Shown piece by piece: positions 17,728-26,964 of a stretch of DNA of 64,000 nucleotides. The stretch is from Chryseobacterium sp. StRB126 (lineage in GTDB: Bacteria > Bacteroidota > Bacteroidia > Flavobacteriales > Weeksellaceae). The notes under the pieces were generated by a model. The model worked only from the letters and a program-made list of their open reading frames with translations, had not been told where the DNA came from and searched no databases. The stretch lies in NCBI RefSeq assembly GCF_000829375.1, contig NZ_AP014624.1, positions 2,976,001 through 3,040,000 on the forward strand, given 5' to 3'. How positions within the stretch are numbered: the stretch's first letter is position 1; each line of letters opens with the position of its first letter. The position numbers and the translations under genes were made by a program.

Positions 17728-17828
17728 AGAATGAAAGAGTACTTTAAAATTAGTGAAGTTGTTGTCAATTATTGACTGTGATTCATTTTTCACCACTAAA
17801 ATACAAAAAGAGAATTCATTTGAAATTT

Positions 17829-17836
17829 TATCTTTG
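17829..17836 (+). promoter_or_regulatory. -7 promoter element TATCTTTG
   Basis: Perfect TAnnTTTG match 15 bp upstream of the ATG at 17852. It supports that start and lies inside the longer possible 5' end of the divergent gene. Confidence 0.55.
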
Positions 17837-17851
17837 TTAAAAATCATTATA

Positions 17852-18127
17852 ATGAAAGAATCTAAACCTTATCCGGTATTTGCAGTTGCTAAAGATGGAA
17901 CCCGCCATAACATTGATGCTGCTTCCATTATTATTCAGCTTGAAGAAGAGGAAATTGAAATATTTGTGATCCCGCCACATCCTGTTTTTCAGGGAAAACT
18001 TACATTGGCAACAGGCTCAGCCATTCAGGGACGGGAGCAGGAGAGAGGATTAGGAACCCAACTGATGATAGAGCCGGGAGCGGCTAATGTGATCCATATT
18101 ACTCCTAAAAAGAATAAAAACACTTAA
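17852..18127 (+). CDS. Small conserved-looking hypothetical protein (91 aa)
   Basis: Not recognised by name. Seen: 91 residues, mostly beta, with FAVAKDGTRHNIDAASI, an acidic stretch LEEEEIEIFVIPP and a basic tail KKNKN. No signal peptide or membrane segment. The ATG at 17852 is chosen because a TAnnTTTG box sits 15 bp upstream and the longer open frame overlaps the divergent SUKH gene antisense. A 73-bp gap separates it from the rhodanese-like gene, which has its own promoter. The function is unknown. Confidence 0.65.
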   Translation: MKESKPYPVFAVAKDGTRHNIDAASIIIQLEEEEIEIFVIPPHPVFQGKLTLATGSAIQGREQERGLGTQLMIEPGAANVIHITPKKNKNT

Positions 18128-18178
18128 TAAAAGCTGAAGAATACACGCGTATAGCCCTTTACAATTCAATAAATCATT

Positions 18179-18186
18179 TATATTTG
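18179..18186 (+). promoter_or_regulatory. -7 promoter element TATATTTG
   Basis: Perfect TAnnTTTG match 15 bp before the ATG at 18201. It argues that translation does not begin at the GTG (18186) overlapping this box. Confidence 0.55.
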
Positions 18187-18200
18187 TGAAAAATAGAAGT

Positions 18201-18629
18201 ATGAAGTATTTGTTTATCATGGTGTGTTTTGTCTGCTCCATTTTCAGTCAGGCACAACAAACACAGGATCCTTGGAAAGACAGCCAGCTGATGGATCCGG
18301 CATTATTAGCCTCAAGAATTGTAAAGCACAAAACCAAAGATGTATTGATTATTTCAGTAGGTCCTGAGGCCATTATCAAAGGTTCTGTAGACATAGGTCC
18401 AACCCATGAACCTGAGAATCTGGAAAAACTGAGAAATTATCTTAAAGATATTCCTAAAAATAAGGAAATTGTAATCTATTGTGGATGCTGTCCTTTTGTA
18501 AAATGTCCGAATATCCGTCCTGCATTTAACTTATTGATGGAAATGGGCTTTAAAAATGGCAAGCTTTTAAATCTTCCTAAAAATATAAAAACCGATTGGC
18601 TGGATAAGGATTATCCAACAAATGATTAA
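18201..18629 (+). CDS. Secreted rhodanese-like domain protein
   Basis: Seen: a signal peptide (MKYLFIMVC...SQAQ, about 19 residues) and a compact rhodanese fold with the active loop at YCGCCPFVKCPN, where the first Cys of CGCC is the expected persulfide-forming residue. Three further cysteines nearby are unusual for rhodanese and could serve redox or metal binding. Residues IIKGSVDIGP match the conserved H/D-I-x-GA region loosely. Its stop overlaps the start of the TlpA-like gene by 8 bp, so the two exported redox proteins are translationally coupled. A periplasmic sulfur-transfer or disulfide role is inferred. Confidence 0.8.
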   Translation: MKYLFIMVCFVCSIFSQAQQTQDPWKDSQLMDPALLASRIVKHKTKDVLIISVGPEAIIKGSVDIGPTHEPENLEKLRNYLKDIPKNKEIVIYCGCCPFVKCPNIRPAFNLLMEMGFKNGKLLNLPKNIKTDWLDKDYPTND

Positions 18630-19134
18630 TATGAAAATGAGTTTTACCATAGTGTTTTTAATCCTGTTTTCTGGATTTGTATTCGCTCAAAACAAAATTG
18701 AAGTAGGGAAGAAGGCTCCTGAAATAACCATGGCTAAACCGGACGGCTCTTCATTTTCACTTTCAAGTTTAAAAGGGAAGCTGGTTCTTATTGATTTTTG
18801 GGCTACCTGGTGTGCCCCGTGTGTAGGAGAGCAGCCTGAGCTGAAAAAATTATATGAGACCTATTCGGATCAGGTGAAAGCCAATACATTTGAAATCCTG
18901 GGGGTTTCTTTGGATAAAAATAAAGAGAGCTGGCAGAAAGCAATTGAACGATTTAATATCAACTGGATACAGATCAGTGATTTAAAATTCTGGAAAAGCC
19001 CTGTTGCGAAAGCCTATGAAATAGATGAGCTTCCTTTTAATGTAATCATAAACGGAGAAGGAACCATCATTGCTAAAAATCTTCACGAAAAGGAACTGGA
19101 AGAGTTTTTAAAGAAGAATCTAAACAACAATTAA
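18622..19134 (+). CDS. TlpA-like periplasmic thioredoxin
   Basis: Seen: an N-terminal signal peptide (VFLILFSGFVFAQ), a TlpA/ResA start (GKKAPEITMAKPDG), the active site WCAPC in FWATWCAPC (about residues 58-62), and the cis-Pro loop DELPFNVII. At 170 residues it is a single-domain member. It reduces or forms disulfides outside the cytoplasm, often for cytochrome c maturation or oxidative-stress protection. Start alternatives are ATG at 18631 or 18637, which would remove the 8-bp overlap with the rhodanese gene but keep the signal peptide. Confidence 0.9.
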   Translation: MINMKMSFTIVFLILFSGFVFAQNKIEVGKKAPEITMAKPDGSSFSLSSLKGKLVLIDFWATWCAPCVGEQPELKKLYETYSDQVKANTFEILGVSLDKNKESWQKAIERFNINWIQISDLKFWKSPVAKAYEIDELPFNVIINGEGTIIAKNLHEKELEEFLKKNLNNN

Positions 19135-19156
19135 TCTCAAAAAGAATACATATACA

Positions 19157-19185
19157 AAAGAGTGGTCAGGATGGCCACTCTTTTT
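19157..19185 (+). terminator. Terminator after the rhodanese/TlpA pair
   Basis: AGAGTGGTC and GGCCACTCT form a 9-bp stem with one wobble, followed by TTTTT at 19181-19185. Confidence 0.75.
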
Positions 19186-19613
19186 GCATTTGATTGTTAT
19201 TTGTGTATTAGAATCGGAACCGAATATAATTTTTCAAATTAATCAGAAGAATATTGGAGGGAACAATGGTGCTACTGATTAAAATATAAGGTTTTTTTCA
19301 AGTCAGGTTTTCTTATTTTCTTTCATTCATGCTGTAAAAATAAGAATTAAATTTATAAAAATCACAATAAAGGGAATAATTTAAATGTTAAATTTTGCTT
19401 TGAATTAAGTAACAATTAGTTAATAAAAAAATGGGGCAGAGGAATAGCTATAGAATAATTTAATAACATATTTATTATCCTAAGAAAAAAATAGATCATA
19501 TTAAACTTGATTATGAAGTTTATACTAAAAAATAAAAAGAATTTCATATGCTGTTAGAAGCAATTGATATATGATACAACCTATTACTTCTCCATGATAT
19601 CTATATTCGTTTC
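19186..19613. other. AT-rich intergenic region
   Basis: No coding frame of note. A TATATTCG box (one mismatch to TAnnTTTG) lies at 19602-19609, only 5 bp before the next ATG, so it is doubtful as a promoter. Nothing else is recognised. Confidence 0.5.
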
Positions 19614-20000
19614 ATGAAAAAGAACTACTTCCTCAGATGTGCATTATCAGTCATCTTGCTTATGCATAGCGCAATCTCTATTTTTAGTGGAGATGTCAAC
19701 AATTTTGGCATTCACTATCTGGACACCATAGGATTCTCTCCAATAGGGCTTTACCTTGCCTGGTTGGTGAAATTCACTCACCTTGTTTCTGTTTTTCTTA
19801 TCTGGAGAGACCGGTTTATAAAGCCAGTTGCTCTATGTAACATTGTAATTTTTGCATTGGGAATCTATTATATCCATTGGGGAAATGGTTGGTTTGTAGT
19901 AGGTGGCGGAACCAATGGGATCGAGTTTAATGTCCTACTGATATTCAGTTTTATCAATCTCATGCTTCCTGAAGTTCGTTTAAAAAAGATCAATCAATAA
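19614..20000 (+). CDS. DoxX-like small membrane protein
   Basis: Seen: 128 residues with four hydrophobic segments (about 7-25, 45-62, 70-90, 100-118). The section HWGNGWFVVGGGTNGIEFN is typical of DoxX-family proteins, which are small quinone- or redox-related inner-membrane proteins. Known role in other bacteria: electron transfer to quinones or oxidoreductase complexes, often poorly defined. It precedes a LytS-like kinase by 166 bp and is probably transcribed separately. A second DoxX-like gene lies at 42559. Confidence 0.8.
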   Translation: MKKNYFLRCALSVILLMHSAISIFSGDVNNFGIHYLDTIGFSPIGLYLAWLVKFTHLVSVFLIWRDRFIKPVALCNIVIFALGIYYIHWGNGWFVVGGGTNGIEFNVLLIFSFINLMLPEVRLKKINQ

Positions 20001-20111
20001 CATTTCAAGAATATTGCCATTGAGTATTTATTTTGAACCATCAAGATTCAAGAAGCTTTCTTAATGGTTGAATAAAATACTGAGAAGCTGTTTGTAGATT
20101 AATGGCAGAAA

Positions 20112-20138
20112 TTGGTAGACTTTATATTTCTATATTTG
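20112..20138 (+). promoter_or_regulatory. Promoter: TTG -N16- TATATTTG
   Basis: The -7 box TATATTTG at 20131-20138 is a perfect match, with TTG at 20112 as a -33 candidate. It lies 29 bp before the LytS-like gene start. Confidence 0.55.
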
Positions 20139-20166
20139 ACTGAATCTTATTATTTTATATTTTTAA

Positions 20167-21252
20167 ATGACAGCAAGTTTGAAATCAGATCATAAATCTA
20201 AGCTATATATTCATCTGCTTTTTTGGATATTGTACTATATTCTGGAGGCTTATCTTGACTTTTACTGGTCAAGATATCAGTTTCCAAGTTTCAAATGGCA
20301 GTTACGGCTTCAGAACACACTTATTCTGGAGCTAGGTTATTTTCTGGTTAAAATTCCTCTTGCCTATTCCTTGTTGTACATATATGAAAAGGTTCATATT
20401 AACAAGATTCTTAAATATATTCTCTGCATTCTTATTGTTATACTGGCAGTTTTAGGGCATCGGTTTTTCACTCATTACATTATTTATCCATACATCTATG
20501 GAGTTACAGAGACTTTGGATGGAAAGCAACCTTCCGGACTTATCAATGGATTGGTAGCATTTAATTCCTTTATGGATCTTATTTTTATGGTAGGATTGGT
20601 TTTCGGGATAGAAATTACAAGACAGAAAAACCTGCTAAAAGACCAAATTTCTCAATTGAAATCGGAAAAACTGGATCAGGAACTTACGATGTTAAAAGCC
20701 CAGATTAATCCTCATTTTCTGTTCAATACATTGAATAATATCTACGGAATGGCTCTTAAAAAGGCAGATGAAACGCCTGATGTGATTCTGCAGCTGTCCA
20801 AAATCATGCGTTACAATATCTATGAAGCCGCCGAAAAAAATATTTCTATAGAAAAAGATATTGAAAATATTAAGGATTTTATACAGATCCAGAAAATAAG
20901 ACATCACCATCTTAGTGTCCATTTTCAGGAAAACATTGATAATCCTTCTCAGGAAATCTCCCCCCTTATTCTGATTCAGTTTATTGAAAATGCTTTTAAA
21001 CATGGTGTTTCCGAAAGTTTTGGAGAAGCTTTTATCTCCATTGATATTGAACTGAAAGACGGAATTCTTAGCTATTGTATTGAGAATTCCAAAGAAGAAG
21101 AACCTCATCAGCATTCTACCAAAATAGGACTGAAAAACATTCGCCGCCAGCTTGAACTGCTTTATCCTAAACATAAACTGAGTGTTGAGGATAAAATTGA
21201 CCGATATATTGTACACCTCAAAATTGATTTCAATGATCCATCCAGCCTCTAA
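20167..21252 (+). CDS. LytS/YehU-family sensor histidine kinase
   Basis: Seen: four to five membrane helices in residues 10-160, a short coiled linker (KNLLKDQISQLKSEK), then His_kinase domain PF06580 with QINPHFLFNTLNNIY carrying the phospho-acceptor His. An ATPase region follows with LILIQFIENAFKHG (N box) and KIGLKNIRRQLELLY. Length 361 fits the family. It overlaps the LytTR regulator by 20 bp, so the pair is co-translated. Known of the family: phosphorelay to a LytTR regulator, often for cell-envelope or nutrient signals. The nearby SusCD genes are a possible target. Confidence 0.93.
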   Translation: MTASLKSDHKSKLYIHLLFWILYYILEAYLDFYWSRYQFPSFKWQLRLQNTLILELGYFLVKIPLAYSLLYIYEKVHINKILKYILCILIVILAVLGHRFFTHYIIYPYIYGVTETLDGKQPSGLINGLVAFNSFMDLIFMVGLVFGIEITRQKNLLKDQISQLKSEKLDQELTMLKAQINPHFLFNTLNNIYGMALKKADETPDVILQLSKIMRYNIYEAAEKNISIEKDIENIKDFIQIQKIRHHHLSVHFQENIDNPSQEISPLILIQFIENAFKHGVSESFGEAFISIDIELKDGILSYCIENSKEEEPHQHSTKIGLKNIRRQLELLYPKHKLSVEDKIDRYIVHLKIDFNDPSSL

Positions 21253-21934
21253 AAAATACAATTGCATTATTGTAGAAGACGAACCGATTGCAGCAGAAAT
21301 TCTGGAAACGTTTATTTCCCGGGATTCGGAACTGAATCTTATAGGTAAATGTTCTGATGCTGTGCACGCAAGCAATCTTTTAAGTATTCATGAGGTAGAT
21401 TTAATGTTTTTAGACCTTCATCTTCCTGTGGTAAAAGGTTTTGATTTTTTGAAAAAACTAAAGAATCCTCCGTTTGTGATTGTAACAACAGCCTATCATC
21501 AATATGCCGTAGAAGGGTATGAACTGGATATCGCAGATTATTTGCTGAAACCTATTCCTTATGAGCGTTTTGTAACAGCCGTTGGGAAGTTTAAATATTT
21601 AATGGAAGCGGAAGACGCCTTATTAGAAATAGCTGAGCGCGATTATATCTTTATTAACAGTGGAAAAAAACAGGTTAAAATTATTCTTCAGGATATTTTT
21701 TATATCGAAAGTTTAAGGGAATACATACATATTCACACCAAAACGGAAACATTCACCTTCAAAATGCCCATTAGTAAAATAGAGGAAAACCTGAATCCAA
21801 ACATGTTTACGCGTATTCATAAATCTTATATTATTTCTAAACCTAAAATAGAGATTAAATCTGCAACTGTTGTACAGGTAAAAGGGAAAAAGCTGCCAAT
21901 TGGACGAACTTACAAGCCGTTTATTGATTTGTAG
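21233..21934 (+). CDS. LytTR-family response regulator
   Basis: Seen: a receiver domain (residues about 8-120) with acidic pair EDE, phospho-Asp in MFLDLHLP, Thr in VIVTTAYH and Lys in LLKPIPY. A LytTR DNA-binding domain follows (about 140-230) with FYIESLREYIHIH and FTRIHKSYIIS. Start: the ATG at 21233 is chosen because it gives the normal receiver N-terminus; the frame is open further upstream inside the kinase gene. It forms a two-component pair with the overlapping LytS-like kinase. Confidence 0.93.
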   Translation: MIHPASKKYNCIIVEDEPIAAEILETFISRDSELNLIGKCSDAVHASNLLSIHEVDLMFLDLHLPVVKGFDFLKKLKNPPFVIVTTAYHQYAVEGYELDIADYLLKPIPYERFVTAVGKFKYLMEAEDALLEIAERDYIFINSGKKQVKIILQDIFYIESLREYIHIHTKTETFTFKMPISKIEENLNPNMFTRIHKSYIISKPKIEIKSATVVQVKGKKLPIGRTYKPFIDL

Positions 21935-21962
21935 TACGCGTGATGAAGTATTGTAATTTTTA

Positions 21963-22018
21963 AAACCACCCCGTCAAAAATCCTTTGAATTTTTGCCACC
22001 CTCCAGAAGAGGGGAATG
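21963..22018. repeat. Dispersed-type intergenic motif with CAAAAAT/ATTTTTG hairpin
   Basis: The stretch beginning AAACCACCCCGTCAAAAAT contains an inverted CAAAAAT (21975) / ATTTTTG (21989) and then CCACCCTCCAGAAGAGGGG. I recall near-identical sequence in many flavobacterial intergenic regions. There is only one copy in this window, so repeat status rests on that memory. The rest of the 304-bp gap shows nothing recognisable. Confidence 0.45.
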
Positions 22019-22238
22019 TTCAACCCTTCAATGATACTATTTGTGAAGATTGTAATTTTTCAAAAAGTAGAAATACTTTAAAGGCTTCCTGTCTTTCTAT
22101 TTAGGGGATAAGCAAAATAATTTCCGCAACTCATTACTCATATTTTAGTAGACTGCATCCCGCCATTCATATATAGATTTCATTATATTCTTCACCAATT
22201 ATTGAATTTTGATTAAACAATAAACAAAATCAATAATT

Positions 22239-25200
22239 ATGAAATACAAGTTGAAGCTTTTAAGTGCAGGCGTCGCTTTTTTTATCGGAAGTGAAGCCTA
22301 TTTCAGCCAAAACAAGCAAGACACCCTTAAGACCCAGAATATTGAGGGAATTGTTGTTACTGCACTAGGCATTAAAAGAGAAAAAAGATCTCTGGGGTAT
22401 TCTACACAGGAAGTTAAAGGTGAAGATATCAACAAAAATCCCACTACCAATTTTTTGAATAATTTGTCCGGAAAAGTGGCAGGGCTTGAAATCAGACAGT
22501 CTACCAACTTTGGAGGTTCCATAGATGCTGTTTCAAGGGGATATAAATCTATTTTGGGAGATAATCAGGCTCTTTTTGTAGTGGATGGGGTTCCTATTAT
22601 CAACAGGAATATCAATTCCACAGTACAGCAGAACGGATTTGGAGGGTATGATTACGGAAGTCCTGTTTCGGATATCAATCCTAATGATATTGAAACCGTA
22701 AATGTATTAAAAGGGGCTGCTGCAACAGCTTTATATGGATCCAGAGCTCAAAATGGCGCCATTATCATCACCACAAAAAAAGGGAACAAAAATGCACAAG
22801 GTATCGGCCTGGAATATAGTGGAAGTATTTCTGTTTCTGCGGTTGACAAATCTACCTTCCCTGAATACCAGACTCAATACGGGCAGGGATATTGGGGAAA
22901 TGTGTTTCCGCTGTATCAGAATTCACCCATGGCTATTTTTTGGCATGATGCTTCTTATGGAGCTCCCTATGATCCCAATCTTATGGTATGGCAATATGAT
23001 GCATTCATCCCGAATTCTCAGAATTTCGGAAAGAAAACGGCATGGGTAGCGGCTAAAAACGGACCGATTACCTTCTTTGAAAAGGCTATTAACCAAACCA
23101 ATAATATCGCTCTGAGTGGTGGAAATGACAAAGCAACCTTCAGGCTAAGCTATTCTAATACCAATGCTACGGACATTATGCCTAATTCTTCTTTAATGAA
23201 AAACAATTTTGGAGGAAATGCATCTTATAAGATTACAGATAAACTTACAGCCACCATTTTTGCCAATTATATTACACAGAGAACTAAGGGAAGAAATTCC
23301 ACAGGATATACCGATAATATTATGAGCGGATTCCGCCAGTGGTGGGCAACCAATATAGACCTTCAGTACCAGAAATATCTTTATGATACTTACAATAAAA
23401 ACTATACATGGAATATAAAAGGACCGGATAATCTTTCTCCTTCCTATTGGGATAATCCTTATTTCTCCCGGTATCAGAATTACCAGAATGACAAAAGAGA
23501 TCGTTTTGCCGGAAACTTCAGCCTGAGCTATGATCTTTCAAAAAACATCAACATTCTTGGAAGGGTAGGTATTGATGGATATACAATGATTACTGAAGAA
23601 AGAAAAGCTGTGGGTTCTATGCCAGCCTTTTTCAGTTTTAATCTGATAGAACAGCCATCGGGGTATGCAGTGACCAACCTTCGTTTTACAGAAACCAATT
23701 ATGACCTTATTGCTACTTATAAAAAGAATATTACGGAGGATTTAAATCTGCAGGCTTTATTGGGCGGAAATGTGAATGTCCAGTCCAATTATTCCAATGC
23801 ACAGACAACAACAGGAGGTTTATATATTCCGGATCTTTATACCATCTCCAATTCGATTACAACTCCTGCCAAACCTATTACAATAGACAACACAAAATAT
23901 ATTTACGGGGCTTTTGTGCAGGCTTCTTTAGGATATAAAAACACGTATTACCTGGAAGGAACTTTCAGAAGGGATCAGTCTACCTCATTACCTAAAGAAA
24001 AACAGGTGTATTATTATCCTTCGGTTTCTGCCAGTGTTGTATTTTCCAATCTATTGAAACAAGAATGGTTAAGCTTCGGAAAGATAAGAGCAGCTTATGC
24101 AGAAGTAGGTTCGGATACCAATGCTGATCAATTAAGAAACAGATATATTCCTCAGGCCTCTTTAGAAAATAATCCTGTATACTCTTACAATACATCTTTA
24201 AGGAATGCCGACCTGCTTCCACAGAAACTGAAAAATTTTGAAATAGGAACCAATATGCAGTTTTTTAAAAACAGGGTAGGCTTAGATCTCTCATGGTTCC
24301 GGAATGTTGCGTTTAATCAGATATTGCCTCTTCCCATTTCGCTGGCAACAGGCTCTCTGTCTAAAATTCAGAATACAGGTGAACTCACCACAAAAGGGGT
24401 TGAACTTACTTTAAATATAACTCCATTGAAATCTGATCATTTTACCTGGGACATGGCTATCAACTGGTCTAATCCCAAAACCAAAATCACTGCACTAAGG
24501 GAAGGTATAGAAAATATTACTCTGGGTACATTACAGGGCGGGATTACCATTAATGCTCCTCTTAATGAGGAATATGGAAGCATCTGGGGATCGGATTTTG
24601 TATACGATCCCAATGGAAATAAAATTATAGGGGCTAATGGGGCTTATCTGCATACGGATGACAGCAATCATAATCTGGGAAGCTTTCAGTCTGATTTTGT
24701 GACAGGATTAAATAATTCTTTTACTTATAAAAATTTCAATCTAAGCTTTCAGATCGATTGGAAAAAAGGAGGTAAAATATTTTCCCTGGATCAGTATTAT
24801 GGATATGGAACAGGGCTTTATCCGGATTCTGTAGGTTTTAATGACCTTGGAAATCCTATCAGAAATACGCTGGAAAACGGAGGTGGTGTTATTTTACCGG
24901 GTGTAATGCAGGATCCTAATAATCCGGGACATTATGTTCCAAATACAATTCGTCTAGACCGTTCCATGTCTAGCCAGACTCTGGAAACCGATCCTCCTGT
25001 AGCTGCATTTGTTTACGATGCAAGTTTTATAAAACTTCGTCAGGTATCTGTTTCTTATACCTTCAACAATCAATTTTTAAAAAAAGCAGGAATTCAGAAC
25101 CTTACCCTTGGTCTGATAGGAAGTAACCTATGGATTATTCACAAAAACCTTCCCTATGCAGATCCGGAATCAGGCCTGTCATCAGGAAGTATCCAGGGAT

Positions 25201-25262
25201 ACCAATCCGGAGTAATGCCTGCTACAAAAAACTTCGCCTTCAATCTGAAAGTTAATTTTTAA
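22239..25262 (+). CDS. SusC/RagA-family TonB-linked outer-membrane transporter
   Basis: Seen: a signal peptide (about residues 1-23), then a plug domain starting almost at once (GIVVTALGIKREKRSLGYSTQEV) with the SusC hallmark ALFVVDGVPI and VLKGAAATALYGSRAQNGAIIITTKKG. A barrel of about 800 residues ends in an amphipathic strand (NLKVNF). The usual N-terminal carboxypeptidase-regulatory-like domain is absent, placing it in the shorter SusC subgroup. It pairs with the SusD lipoprotein 12 bp downstream. The pair imports oligomers such as peptides or glycans through a pedal-bin mechanism. No glycosidase sits nearby, so the substrate may be a peptide or other nutrient. Confidence 0.95.
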   Translation: MKYKLKLLSAGVAFFIGSEAYFSQNKQDTLKTQNIEGIVVTALGIKREKRSLGYSTQEVKGEDINKNPTTNFLNNLSGKVAGLEIRQSTNFGGSIDAVSRGYKSILGDNQALFVVDGVPIINRNINSTVQQNGFGGYDYGSPVSDINPNDIETVNVLKGAAATALYGSRAQNGAIIITTKKGNKNAQGIGLEYSGSISVSAVDKSTFPEYQTQYGQGYWGNVFPLYQNSPMAIFWHDASYGAPYDPNLMVWQYDAFIPNSQNFGKKTAWVAAKNGPITFFEKAINQTNNIALSGGNDKATFRLSYSNTNATDIMPNSSLMKNNFGGNASYKITDKLTATIFANYITQRTKGRNSTGYTDNIMSGFRQWWATNIDLQYQKYLYDTYNKNYTWNIKGPDNLSPSYWDNPYFSRYQNYQNDKRDRFAGNFSLSYDLSKNINILGRVGIDGYTMITEERKAVGSMPAFFSFNLIEQPSGYAVTNLRFTETNYDLIATYKKNITEDLNLQALLGGNVNVQSNYSNAQTTTGGLYIPDLYTISNSITTPAKPITIDNTKYIYGAFVQASLGYKNTYYLEGTFRRDQSTSLPKEKQVYYYPSVSASVVFSNLLKQEWLSFGKIRAAYAEVGSDTNADQLRNRYIPQASLENNPVYSYNTSLRNADLLPQKLKNFEIGTNMQFFKNRVGLDLSWFRNVAFNQILPLPISLATGSLSKIQNTGELTTKGVELTLNITPLKSDHFTWDMAINWSNPKTKITALREGIENITLGTLQGGITINAPLNEEYGSIWGSDFVYDPNGNKIIGANGAYLHTDDSNHNLGSFQSDFVTGLNNSFTYKNFNLSFQIDWKKGGKIFSLDQYYGYGTGLYPDSVGFNDLGNPIRNTLENGGGVILPGVMQDPNNPGHYVPNTIRLDRSMSSQTLETDPPVAAFVYDASFIKLRQVSVSYTFNNQFLKKAGIQNLTLGLIGSNLWIIHKNLPYADPESGLSSGSIQGYQSGVMPATKNFAFNLKVNF

Positions 25263-25273
25263 AAACTATTACA

Positions 25274-26710
25274 ATGAAAAATATTATCATAAGCTCTGTT
25301 TTAGCACTGGTCCTAACGAACTGTACCTCAGATAATGTGAATAATGATCCCCATGTAGCCTACAGTATGGTTCCTGAGCCTCTTCTTACCTATGCAGAAA
25401 AAGAACTGAGCGATTATATGACCACTCCAAGCGTCAACGAGAACAATTTCCGTCTTACTATGCAATACTGGCAGGAAGTAACTTACGTAAGTGAAAGCAA
25501 TTATAATTTTACGGCAAGAAATGTCTCCAATAATGTATGGACAGATAATTATGTGAATGTTCTTAACAATCTGAATAAGGCTAAAGAACTTATAGAACAA
25601 TTTCAGCCGACAGCCTCAGAAGTAAATGCCTGGCCTGCAAAAAAACAGAATCAATTGGCTATTATTGATATGCTCTCAGTATATACATTTCAAACCATGG
25701 TTGATACTTTCGGTGACGTTCCTTACAGCCAGGCTCTTAATTATGAGAAGTTTCCTCTTCCCATCTACGACGATGATACACAGATTTATGAAAAATTAAT
25801 TATCCGCCTAAAAGCAGATATCAATAATCTGGAGGAAGGAGAAGGAAGTTTCGGCTCAGGAGATATCTTTTATCAAGGTGATATAGGAAAATGGAAAAAG
25901 TTTGGAAATTCTCTGCTTCTAAAATTAGGAATTGCTCTTTCAGACGTTAATCCTTCATTGGCTCAATCTACTATTAATACAGCCATTATCGGAGGAGTCA
26001 TTATCAATGAAACAGATAATGCTCATTTCAGATACCAGGCAGAAACCCCTAACTTTAATCCATTGTTTGAAAACCTTGCCAATAGTGGACGGAATGATTT
26101 TTTTGGAGGAAAACCTTTTATAGATTTTCTGAATATCACTTCCGATCCCAGAAGAGCTCAATACTTTCATGATGTACAGGGGCAATATATCGGTCAGGTA
26201 ATCGGGTTATCAGGTGTTTTTACAGATTTTTCTGCGCCCGGGCTCTTTGCCTACATTCCTGTTACTCCCGGAAAAATAATGACTCATACCGAAGTGGCTT
26301 TTTATATGGCAGAAGCCGCAGCCAGATTCGGAATTGGCGGAAGTCCTGATGTTCTTTATCAAAATGCTGTACAGGCATCTTTTCTCGAATGGGGCTTATC
26401 TGCTCAGGATGCACAGACTTATCTTTCAAACACTCCTTATGATGCTGCCAACTGGAAAAAATCTATTGGAGAGCAGGCGTGGGTTGCCATGTATAATCAT
26501 CCTGTAGTATCCTGGAATTTTTACAGAAGGTTAGATTATCCTATTTTACAAGCTCCACCCACTGCTATTGCCAATGCGGGCGGAAAAGTTCCTGTAAGAC
26601 TTCAATATCCAACATTAGAGGCAACTACCAATGGCACCAACTATGCTAAAGCTGCAACTGCAATTGGTGGCGATAAACTTACCACCAGAGTTTTTTGGGA
26701 TGCTCAGTAA
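25274..26710 (+). CDS. SusD/RagB-like outer-membrane lipoprotein
   Basis: Seen: a lipoprotein signal with lipobox LTNC (Cys at about residue 17), then the SusD fold of helical TPR-like pairs (LNNLNKAKELIEQF, QLAIIDMLSVYTFQTMVDTFGDVPYSQAL). The latter sentence is a clear marker of the SusD-like_2 group (PF12771). Length 478 is normal. It forms the surface lid for the SusC transporter immediately upstream, in one operon. Ligand specificity cannot be read. Confidence 0.95.
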   Translation: MKNIIISSVLALVLTNCTSDNVNNDPHVAYSMVPEPLLTYAEKELSDYMTTPSVNENNFRLTMQYWQEVTYVSESNYNFTARNVSNNVWTDNYVNVLNNLNKAKELIEQFQPTASEVNAWPAKKQNQLAIIDMLSVYTFQTMVDTFGDVPYSQALNYEKFPLPIYDDDTQIYEKLIIRLKADINNLEEGEGSFGSGDIFYQGDIGKWKKFGNSLLLKLGIALSDVNPSLAQSTINTAIIGGVIINETDNAHFRYQAETPNFNPLFENLANSGRNDFFGGKPFIDFLNITSDPRRAQYFHDVQGQYIGQVIGLSGVFTDFSAPGLFAYIPVTPGKIMTHTEVAFYMAEAAARFGIGGSPDVLYQNAVQASFLEWGLSAQDAQTYLSNTPYDAANWKKSIGEQAWVAMYNHPVVSWNFYRRLDYPILQAPPTAIANAGGKVPVRLQYPTLEATTNGTNYAKAATAIGGDKLTTRVFWDAQ

Positions 26711-26715
26711 AAAGT

Positions 26716-26737
26716 CAGAAGATGGAGGCTGGAAGTT
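26716..26737. repeat. Short GGAAG-type dispersed motif
   Basis: Contains GAAGATGGAGGCTGGAAG, which recurs in variant form near 29597 and, inverted, near 29785. All three are intergenic. Confidence 0.35.
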
Positions 26738-26834
26738 GATGTTGAACATATGAATGAATGGTTGTATAACAAGGACTAATAATTACTTAAATAATAAGTT
26801 TTTCTATTTTTTCATATCTATTATTTTGTAAGTT

Positions 26835-26865
26835 AAGCCTGTATTTTTACAATGCAGGCTTTTTC
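26835..26865 (+). terminator. Terminator after susD
   Basis: AAGCCTG (26835-26841) pairs with CAGGCTT (26855-26861), then TTTTCTT. It separates the SusCD pair from the lipoprotein at 26965. Confidence 0.7.
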
Positions 26866-26964
26866 TTAGGTGTTTAAAACCATTCATAGACCATAATTCT
26901 TCTTTTATAGATGTTTTTTCCCGGTTTACTGCTCATTTATTCATCTTTGAAGTGTAAATAATAA

